The notes below the pieces were generated by a model. That model did no database searches. It was not told where the DNA came from and was given only the letters and a program-made list of their open reading frames with translations. Below are positions 1-6,460 of a DNA stretch of 22,688 nucleotides, one piece after another (the first letter of the stretch is position 1; every line of letters begins with the position of its first letter). The position numbers and the translations under genes were made by a program. Source of the DNA: a virus. The stretch is taken from positions 1 to 22,688 of IMG/VR virus record IMGVR_UViG_3300018080_000619. One strand, 5' to 3'.

Positions 1-723
1 ACGGCTGAACGCTCCCAGTGCGCTGGCCGAGTCCAAGTACAGTGCGGCGTCGGCTGCTGTTGACTTGACAGAGACGATCTGTTGCGCGCTGCCATAAACG
101 TCCAGAGACACCGTCGGCGTACGACCGATACCGACGTTCCCATAGAACCGGGACAGCCCAGTCGTGGAGATGGTGAACTCGTCCGTGACCGCCGCGCCGG
201 CGATGCGCTGTATCTTGAACTCACCACCGCTGTCAACGTCGTGAACCGCACGAGCGTCACCACCAGCTGTGTCACTGAACGCTGCGAAGTACGCCCCGTC
301 TGCCAGGCTCTGACCGCCGGCCAGGGCGACGTAGCTGTTCGACACGGCCGAGCGAATCTCACCATTTGCTTGCAGCCTCACGATCGCGAACTCTGGCACG
401 GACCCGACGTCCACGTCCTGGTCCATCGCCTCGGCGTATGCGTATGGCGCGGCACTGAGGTGGTACCGCTCAGTGGCGGACCCACCCTGCAGCCCGGTCA
501 GGTCGTTGTTGTGGTTCACGGTCAAGGTCGTGACGTCCACCTGGAGGTCATACACACCACCGACCATCACCCACTTTAGTCCGTTACCAACCGTTGCTAC
601 CGCGTACTCACGGCCGCCGCTCTCGGAGGTCTTGCGCATGATGGTGCCGGCCGCGCCAATCGTTGGAATGACGGCGCGGTTCGCCAGCTCGCGCATGTAT
701 ATCGAGGAATAGTCTACAGCCAT
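1..723 (-). CDS. tail fibre-like protein, 3' end outside window
   Basis: This frame is open without a stop from the ATG at 723 to the window edge, giving 241 codons, so the C-terminus is missing. It starts MAVDYSSIYMRELANRA and ends its visible part with a GNVGIGRTPTVSLDVYG stretch. That GN-V-x-IG...LDV-G pattern is common in phage tail fibres and tail spikes, often just ahead of a C-terminal chaperone or binding domain. The ATG overlaps the TAA of the upstream tail-tip gene by one base (TAATG), so translation is probably coupled. Its place at the end of the tail module fits a receptor-binding or fibre protein. The binding target cannot be read from the sequence. The family call is moderate; that the frame is coding is near certain from its length, position and coupled start. 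Confidence 0.8.
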   Translation of the reverse strand, partial: MAVDYSSIYMRELANRAVIPTIGAAGTIMRKTSESGGREYAVATVGNGLKWVMVGGVYDLQVDVTTLTVNHNNDLTGLQGGSATERYHLSAAPYAYAEAMDQDVDVGSVPEFAIVRLQANGEIRSAVSNSYVALAGGQSLADGAYFAAFSDTAGGDARAVHDVDSGGEFKIQRIAGAAVTDEFTISTTGLSRFYGNVGIGRTPTVSLDVYGSAQQIVSVKSTAADAALYLDSASALGAFSR

Positions 724-2441
724 TATGCCTCCGTCTCGAACACGCGGACAAACATCTCGCCAAGTGAGTTAGCCTGCACGATGGACGTGAAGTCCACTGG
801 ACTTCCCACGCCCGTAGTCGCCAGTGAGATTGAGATCTTGCCGCCGCCCTCGTCGTTTACGATGCATGTCCACTGCGTGTACACGTCGCCCTCACGGTTC
901 GAGATGAGCCAGCCATTCATCAGTTGGTTCTCACCCCAATACACCCTGACCAGGCGCAGGTTGGTGTAGAGACCGGTCGACACCTCGGTCGTCCAGGAGT
1001 ATGGTGGGAAGTGCAGTATCTCTGTCTGAAGAGCCGTGGCCAAGATCTCCTCCGAAGTGTAGCCGGCGCCGGTGTAGTATTGGTCGTACACGGCGTCGCT
1101 GATTTGGTCCAGGGTCCACCGCACGCTTCCCTTGTCTTGCTTCTCCAGGGAGCGGTGCCTGATGCGGAACGGTGAGTCGATGGCGTACTCCGGGTGGATG
1201 ATGCGAACCACCTCACCAGGCAGGTGCTTGAGGTACTGGAGGCCAACGCGACCGGTGACAGTCGTGCGTGGGAACGACTCCTCACGCAGTATCTCGTAGA
1301 GACGCTTCGCGGCAGTCAGTGGTTCGCGGTGCAGGGTCAGGTCTATTGCGCCCTTCCTGGTCGAGCCTGTCAGGAACTCGTTGGACTGGTTGTACACCGA
1401 CAAGGCGACGTCCCTGGCTACGTCACGACGACCGGTGACCGCGAACGTCTCGTCAGCTGGTGAGTACTCGATCTCGTACGCCTGGGTCGTCTTCGCATCC
1501 AGGCGGTTGAGTGTCTCGTCCCAGCTCTGCATGGTCATCTTGAAGTCCAGGAAGTCCTCATTGGTCAGTGTGTCCTTGACCGCCAGGCCGTCCTGTGAGT
1601 AGAGTGCCAGGAGCTGGAACTTGCCCTGGTCGTTCAGGATGAGCTGGCAGCCGTAGTTGACCTGGATCTGGTCGATGGCTTTGCGCACGGCGTCCATCTT
1701 CTTGATCTGAAGGTTCACGCCGTAGTGCTGGTCGAAGAAGTAGTCGGCGGCTGCCTGGAAGCTGACCAGGTCGATGTCGTCCGGGTCGATGGCGAGGCCG
1801 TAGAGCGTGCTCGTCATCAAGGCGTACAGCACCGCGGCCGGGTTGTCGCCGTAGTCTACGTCAAACGTAGTCGGGACGGTGAAGGTCTGCGTGACCTTCC
1901 AGTTCGAGAACGGTGACACGTTGGCCAGGTTGCTGCGGACCACGACCTTGAAGTCATCAGGCGGCGCCTCGTTCTGCAGGTCCTTGTCCTCCAGCATATC
2001 GTCGGTCCAGAAGTCCGAGGCGTACGTCAGGCTGAAGTGCGCGAGGCCTTTGAGCGGCGGCACCACGTAGTTGACAATCGGGTGGTACACGCTGCGGTTC
2101 GCTGTCAACCACTCGTCAGACGGACGGTCGATGTCAGCGATGGCAACCGTCGGGTCTCCGTCGTAGTACGTGTGCACCTGGTCAGTGAACTGGGTGACGT
2201 TGCCCAGGAACGTGGTGAACTGGTTGCTCACACCGAACATGTCCACGGGCCCGTGGCACACGACATACCACATGCGCTTGATCTCACCACCGCCTCCGCC
2301 AGCACCGAACGCGACGAGTTTCGGACTGACCTGCTGCGTGCCGAAGACAATAGGGACCGCGTCGCCCTCACCAGTGGGGTCGTCCTTCAGGACACCCTAG
2401 ATGGGGCTGACGTATCTCCTGTCCCAATAGATTCCTGACAT
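723..2441 (-). CDS. tail-tip protein (host-specificity J/phage-tail_3-like) with an in-frame TAG codon
   Basis: A large tail-tip or baseplate protein, placed after the DUF2163 hub where GTA-like and lambda-like tails carry their J/megatron-type protein. The frame opens at the ATG at 2441 (AGGAG five bases upstream), reads MSGIYWDRRYVSPI, meets TAG at 2399-2397, and continues in the same frame with GVLKDDPTGEGDAVPIVFG and 557 residues in all to a TAA. The segment just after TAG (VPIVFGTQQVSPKLV, then a Gly-rich turn and MWYVVCHGPVD) looks like the usual N-terminus of this kind of protein (i-P-v-i-y-G, then v-v-y-a-l-x-x-G-P). It lies upstream of the first available ATG at 2273. If the TAG terminates, only a 516-residue product from 2273, with a weak ribosome site, would be made. 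Readthrough, suppression or a recent nonsense mutation are the options. Confidence 0.8.
2397..2399 (-). other. in-frame amber codon inside tail-tip gene
   Basis: The minus strand reads CCC ATC TAG GGT GTC here, in frame with both the well-supported start at 2441 and the long 557-residue frame downstream. A CAG to TAG transition would explain it as a mutation; UAG followed by G is also a context seen at some viral readthrough sites. Standard stop use elsewhere argues against global TAG reassignment: genes ending at 11829, 10747, 9941 and 9497 stop at TAG. Confidence 0.85.
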
Positions 2442-2446
2442 AGTTG

Positions 2447-2451
2447 CTCCT
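2447..2451 (-). promoter_or_regulatory. ribosome binding site for the 2441 start
   Basis: The minus strand reads TGAGGAGCAACT immediately before ATG 2441. AGGAG is five bases from the start and overlaps the TGA stop of the upstream hub gene. This strong, coupled site supports initiation at 2441, upstream of the in-frame TAG, rather than at 2273. Confidence 0.75.
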
Positions 2452-3314
2452 CAGATAACCGCTGACGATGGTTCAAAGTTCGGCATGTACGGGAACCCGG
2501 AAAAGTGCACCACGTTGTTGAACCGTGACGAGCAGTGGTTCACCGACTTGTTGCATCCTGGCCAGAGGTAGAGGAGGGTACCCACTTCAATGGTTCCCTC
2601 TGGGAAGGCGTACTGCATCGTGATCTTGATGTTGCCGCCGGCGTACAGACCGGCGCCACTGATGTCACGGTAGTGTCCGTTGAACATCACGGTGCCACCA
2701 ATCAAGTACGCGTCTGGCTTGTCAGTCAGAGTCTCACCGAATGAGTCTGCGAACCCGTCAGACAACACCAGCTGCCGCGGCTCCAGGTCAGGGAGTTCGT
2801 CACTGGTGTAGACAATGCTGCCGCCCAGGCGATAGTCATTCGCGGACAAGGTGCAGTTGACGTCGAACAGGGCATTGTTGCATGGTCCCTGGTACCTGGT
2901 CTTCGGCACGGCCTCCTTGACCAGGGTCGCGCCCCGGTTCTGGAAGGAGGCACTGCACTTGTAGTCCGCAATCGAGTACTCACGCAGCGTGCCGTAGAAC
3001 AGTTGCTGCGTCTCACCAGTGTCCAGTATCTTCGCGGTGATGGTCAGGCGCACGTCGCTGACCGGTACACGGTCCACGAATATCGAGAACGCCTCGTCGG
3101 TCGGACCACTGACTCGGCAGCTGACAGCCATGGACGAGAACTGCGACTCGATGTTGCCGCGCTGAATGACCTTCGAGTAGTACGTGATGCCGTCATGCAC
3201 CACGTTCTCGTTGTGCGACGTGTAGTAGTACGTGACGCCAGACTTCGACATCTCGTACAGCTCTGCGATGTTTCCGATCTGAGTGTCAGATGCCAGTCGC
3301 TCGTAGAAGTTCAT
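2451..3314 (-). CDS. tail hub protein, DUF2163/phage BR0599 family
   Basis: A 287-residue protein matching the two-part family known from phage phiJL001 gp84 (DUF2163) and BR0599, which forms the hub at the tail tip in gene transfer agents and related siphophages. Visible hallmarks are YQGPCNNALFDVNC (Cys145 and Cys154) and the C-terminal LWPGCNKSVNHCSSRF segment (Cys254 and Cys261) followed by FSGFPYMP. The four spaced cysteines are typical of the family and may bind a metal. The length is normal. The ATG overlaps the previous stop by four bases (ATGA), and the TGA overlaps the ribosome site of the next gene. In GTA-type tails a cell-wall peptidase gene usually follows this one; here the tail-tip protein follows directly. 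The family assignment is strong; structural role by analogy. Confidence 0.88.
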   Translation of the reverse strand: MNFYERLASDTQIGNIAELYEMSKSGVTYYYTSHNENVVHDGITYYSKVIQRGNIESQFSSMAVSCRVSGPTDEAFSIFVDRVPVSDVRLTITAKILDTGETQQLFYGTLREYSIADYKCSASFQNRGATLVKEAVPKTRYQGPCNNALFDVNCTLSANDYRLGGSIVYTSDELPDLEPRQLVLSDGFADSFGETLTDKPDAYLIGGTVMFNGHYRDISGAGLYAGGNIKITMQYAFPEGTIEVGTLLYLWPGCNKSVNHCSSRFNNVVHFSGFPYMPNFEPSSAVI

Positions 3315-3949
3315 GACTCCGCCTCTCCAACCGAGTACTCACGTATCAGTTCACGTAGGTTGACGTCAACCTGGCTCACGTGCGCGGTCTCGTACTTCAT
3401 GTTTAGTCCGTCCTTGTCGAACCTGGCCAGTAGGAACCGGCCGAACCAGGCGACCTGGGAGACCAGGACGTCGCGCTGCAGCACCGTGGCCAGGTACAGG
3501 AGCTCAGTGTTCGCGGGCCCGACGGCGACACTAGTCACGTGCCTGGTGATAAGATCACCGTCATGCGTCAGGATGAAGATGCGCTCGTTGCCCTGGTACG
3601 CGTCGAAGCACCCGGCATTATCAATGACCAGGTGGTCGTCATACATGACGGCGTCGTATGACAAGGTGTAGAGTTCCTTCCAGGCCGGCACCCAGAACCG
3701 CTGCGTCCGTCCGCGACGTGCCTCAAACCACTCCAGCAGCTCCTTCTCCTCGGCCTTGTTCACGTTCGTGTAGCGGTAGCGCAGGGAGTATGGCAGCAGG
3801 TCGTTGAGACTGGTGATCTCCACGGTCGTCGCACCGTCCTGGTGGATGACACGGTTCAGGTCGAACTCGCGCTTTGGTGGTGACGCCCAGTTCGGCTTGC
3901 GCATCCACCTCAGCTGCGTACGTGAGAGGTCCTGGACGTCGTTGCTCAT
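3311..3949 (-). CDS. distal tail/baseplate protein
   Basis: A 212-residue protein between the first distal tail protein and the hub. The central segment LLEWFEARRGRTQRFWVPAW (from about residue 71) has the W-F-x-x-R-x-G-R...F-W-x-P-x-W pattern seen in phage tail proteins found just ahead of hub genes. The corresponding place in gene transfer agents holds the distal tail protein. I cannot fix the exact Pfam family by eye (DUF2460-like is possible). No signal peptide or membrane segment is visible. It overlaps both neighbours by an ATGA. The upstream 213-residue protein has a weakly similar block, WLRLRHGTPFYCPLYVEP, so the two may be distant relatives that form successive rings at the tail tip; that is inference. 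Confidence 0.7.
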   Translation of the reverse strand: MSNDVQDLSRTQLRWMRKPNWASPPKREFDLNRVIHQDGATTVEITSLNDLLPYSLRYRYTNVNKAEEKELLEWFEARRGRTQRFWVPAWKELYTLSYDAVMYDDHLVIDNAGCFDAYQGNERIFILTHDGDLITRHVTSVAVGPANTELLYLATVLQRDVLVSQVAWFGRFLLARFDKDGLNMKYETAHVSQVDVNLRELIREYSVGEAES

Positions 3950-4587
3950 GGTATCTCCTGCAGCGTCAGTTCAAAGTCAGTCAGGCGACCGGTGATGTCA
4001 GTCATCTTCTCGCCTCTCAGCAGCCCGGTGAACGCTGGGAATCCAACCGTGTTCTCGAACGTCAGATTCTCAGTGATCTGCTCGGTCAGCAATACCTGGT
4101 TCGGGCCCACGTTCGTCAGCTCGGCCACCTGACCAACCTCCTCGTCTCGGTCCAGCACGAAGAAGAATGAGGCGTGGTTGTTCAGGTACCAGTAGTTGGA
4201 CAGGTCGGTCGTGGTTGGCAGTGTCGTCTGGCCCACCATCGAACCCGTCCCGGAGAACTCCACTGGCTCCACGTACAGCGGGCAGTAGAACGGCGTGCCG
4301 TGTCGCAGCCGCAGCCAGTTCTCGATGCGCGCATGGTACACGTGATGCGAAATGAGAACCTTCTCAGTTATGAGCGGCCGGCTCATCAGCGACGCACGGT
4401 ACTCCTTGTTCTCGTCGCTCTCAGTGACGGACGACATCTGCTCGTACTCGACACTGACTTCCTTGCGCCAGTCCGGCATGAACAGCACGTACCTGGTCGC
4501 GTTCAACGGAATATCGAGCTCGGGCGCAATGCCTTTGTACCAGCCGTCGCCGTATGCGCATTCTCCATAGGTGTCGAACTCGGCCAT
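3946..4587 (-). CDS. distal tail/baseplate protein
   Basis: A 213-residue tail protein that begins MAEFDTYGECAYGDG. The block FMPDWRKEVSVEYEQMSSV (residues about 36-54), followed by an E-x-R-x-x-L-x-x-R-P motif, resembles the N-terminal part of many phage tail proteins that start with P-x-W...T-x-v...s...G-x-E-x-R...R-P-R. A later WLRLRHGTPFYCPLYVEP block matches the R-x-G...P-x-w pattern shared with the next gene. The start is an ATG overlapping the radical SAM stop by one base (TGATG), and the end overlaps the next start by four bases. In an ordinary siphophage this gene would directly follow the tape measure; here two extra genes intervene. Likely part of the distal tail ring; the exact family is uncertain. 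Confidence 0.7.
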   Translation of the reverse strand: MAEFDTYGECAYGDGWYKGIAPELDIPLNATRYVLFMPDWRKEVSVEYEQMSSVTESDENKEYRASLMSRPLITEKVLISHHVYHARIENWLRLRHGTPFYCPLYVEPVEFSGTGSMVGQTTLPTTTDLSNYWYLNNHASFFFVLDRDEEVGQVAELTNVGPNQVLLTEQITENLTFENTVGFPAFTGLLRGEKMTDITGRLTDFELTLQEIP

Positions 4588-5462
4588 CAGCCAGCCTCCT
4601 TCAGTGACTCGTAGTATCGGTCACGGCCGTACGTCCCGCGGTACTTCTTCGTCACACCCTCCACGTCCAGGCGTCCCTCCTCTGGCTTCAGGGTGATGCG
4701 GTAGCCAGGGTCGTACGTATTCTCCTGGATGCTGCCGACGACCGTCGGGTCTATCCAGCAGGCCAGGACGTCGCCTGCCATCCAGCCGCCACGGATAATG
4801 ACGTTCTTGTGGTCAGGCAGGCAGCCGCACTCACGGCCGGTGTGCACGTACTCCTGGTCGATGACGTGGTCCATGTCGTGTTGTGTGTACCTAGTGAACT
4901 CCGTGAAGTCCTCGCCACGCACGTTGCCCTTGAAGTCCTGGACCTTGAAGTCGAAGCCTCGGGCAGTCCACATCGCCCTGGCCATCTCGATCTCCTCACG
5001 TTGGTCAGTGAACAGCAGCTCCTTGATGTAGACCGGCACGCCCTGGTCGCGGACCCACTCCGCCGTCTCCTCGAACCGACGTAGCAGGTCGTGGTTGTTC
5101 ACTATCATCTTGCGATGGAACGTGAGGCCGACGCGCTTGTACCTGGCCGGGTCCTGCAGCAGCCGCTCGTACGCGTCGCGCTCGCCCAGGCCGTTGGTCA
5201 GGAGGTCGACGCGCTCAACCGTCGCTGTCCTCAGGAGTGCCTGGACGTAGGCGGAGTTCAGGGTCGTGGACGGCTCCCCACCGTGCAGGTGCATCACGAT
5301 CTCCTCCGCGTCGACCAGGTGCGTGTCACGCCAGTCCACGTACTCCTGCATCGTGAACCCAGGTCCGCCGTAGTTTCCCTCGATGTACTCGTGCGTGTGA
5401 AAGCAGTAGTTACACCGCAGGTTGCAGTCGAAGAAGATCGGATATTGAACGTAGTATCTCAT
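4587..5462 (-). CDS. radical SAM enzyme in the tail module
   Basis: A 291-residue radical SAM protein. The cluster-binding motif is FDCNLRCNYCFHTH, with Cys13, Cys17 and Cys20 in CX3CX2C spacing, and HGGEPS (residues 60-65) matches the SAM-binding GGEP motif. The C-terminal third holds ECGC (Cys212, Cys214) and LACWID (Cys235) around a glycine turn. This resembles the shortened twitch/SPASM-like region of enzymes that modify peptides and carry an auxiliary iron-sulfur cluster. Such enzymes make 5'-deoxyadenosyl radicals that epimerise, crosslink, oxidise or methylate side chains; which reaction applies here is unknown. Its ATG overlaps the tail-fibre stop (ATGA) and has no strong ribosome site, so it is coupled to that gene. 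A post-translational modification of the fibre or a neighbouring tail protein is my inference. Confidence 0.9.
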   Translation of the reverse strand: MRYYVQYPIFFDCNLRCNYCFHTHEYIEGNYGGPGFTMQEYVDWRDTHLVDAEEIVMHLHGGEPSTTLNSAYVQALLRTATVERVDLLTNGLGERDAYERLLQDPARYKRVGLTFHRKMIVNNHDLLRRFEETAEWVRDQGVPVYIKELLFTDQREEIEMARAMWTARGFDFKVQDFKGNVRGEDFTEFTRYTQHDMDHVIDQEYVHTGRECGCLPDHKNVIIRGGWMAGDVLACWIDPTVVGSIQENTYDPGYRITLKPEEGRLDVEGVTKKYRGTYGRDRYYESLKEAG

Positions 5463-6448
5463 GTGGCCGACTCATACCAGAAGTGTCCGCACACCCATTT
5501 CGTGTTGCCGTTGCCCCACACGTCACCCGCCACCTTCGAGCCATTGTTGTTGAGGAGTGCCTTGGGGCCCGCGACGTTGATCACGACCGACGTGTTCAGT
5601 CGCGTGCCTCCTCCGCCAATCTCGCCGGCCGCTATGCGCGCCGTCACCGCGTCCTGGTTCGGCGCGAATGGAATGTCGAACTCCGTGGCGACGAGGTTGC
5701 CCGTGCCCGCGATGTCGAACTCCACGAACACCAGGCGTCCGACCTTCTTGTACCGGGCGGTGTTGGACGTGTACGCAGAGAACCCAGTCGAGTTGGTTGT
5801 GTACGCCTGCCAGATGGCTTTGTAGATGTCTCTGGTGCCGGACTCAAGGATGACGTCAGTGTTCTGAATCTTGATACCCGTGCCGCTCGAGTCCTGCAGA
5901 CTTATCCCCGCCGCGCCACCAGCTCGGATGGCATACCCGTTCGAGATCTCAATGTAGCTGTCGTCACGACGTATCCGCAGCATGTAAAACCCGTCACACG
6001 CCAACGTCATCCGGTGGTTCGTCGGGTTGTACTCGATGTATCCGTCGAGTTGTTTCGACGGGTTGCTCCAGATGATTCGTCCGACGTTAGTGGCGGGCGT
6101 CAGGAACTCGAGTGAGGCGGTTCCGTCACTCTCCAGTACAAGTATGGATGACGACTGTGCCGCGATCGTCCCGGCGGTGGCCTTGAAGATGTGCAAGAGC
6201 GCATCTGGGTCCGCGGTCGCGAGTCCCTGGCCGATGACGATGTTACCGGCGGCGTCGGCGTGAATAGCGGGGTCAGGACTGCCGTCAGACGCGACGAGTT
6301 TAGAGTGCTTGTGCTCGTTCACCACTAGCGTCTGCGACTGCTCCGGCAACTTGTCGATGATGGCCTTGAACAGGTCGAGCTCGCGGCTGCTCCAGTTGGA
6401 GGGTTCCGCGATGCTGTTCAGTTCGTACCCGCGATAGTCTTGTGGCAT
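5459..6448 (-). CDS. tail fibre or tail appendage protein
   Basis: A 329-residue protein with features of tail fibres. An AAGNIVIGQGLATADPDALLHI stretch (a GN-x-x-IG...LLHI pattern) sits near residues 67-88. A beta-rich middle section follows. The C-terminal domain contains WQAYTTNSTGFSAYTS and ARYKKVGRLVFVEFDI, then IPFAPNQD, a layout found in many phage tail proteins (A-R-Y-k-x-i-G-x-l-v-x-v...lPf-p). The start has AAGGAG nine bases upstream, overlapping the tape measure stop. Its position between tape measure and distal tail genes is unusual, since fibres normally come after the tail tip. It is coupled by ATGA to the radical SAM gene and may be that enzyme's substrate. Receptor or host surface partner cannot be inferred. 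Confidence 0.8.
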   Translation of the reverse strand: MPQDYRGYELNSIAEPSNWSSRELDLFKAIIDKLPEQSQTLVVNEHKHSKLVASDGSPDPAIHADAAGNIVIGQGLATADPDALLHIFKATAGTIAAQSSSILVLESDGTASLEFLTPATNVGRIIWSNPSKQLDGYIEYNPTNHRMTLACDGFYMLRIRRDDSYIEISNGYAIRAGGAAGISLQDSSGTGIKIQNTDVILESGTRDIYKAIWQAYTTNSTGFSAYTSNTARYKKVGRLVFVEFDIAGTGNLVATEFDIPFAPNQDAVTARIAAGEIGGGGTRLNTSVVINVAGPKALLNNNGSKVAGDVWGNGNTKWVCGHFWYESAT

Positions 6449-6460
6449 GTGCGTTTCTCC

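Noticed and set aside
2397-2399. Global reassignment of TAG to glutamine (genetic code 15)
   Set aside because: Four well-placed genes (stops at 11829, 10747, 9941 and 9497) end in TAG; reading through at 11829, 10747 and 9497 would give long overlaps in a wrong frame. A single in-frame TAG is better explained by local readthrough or mutation.
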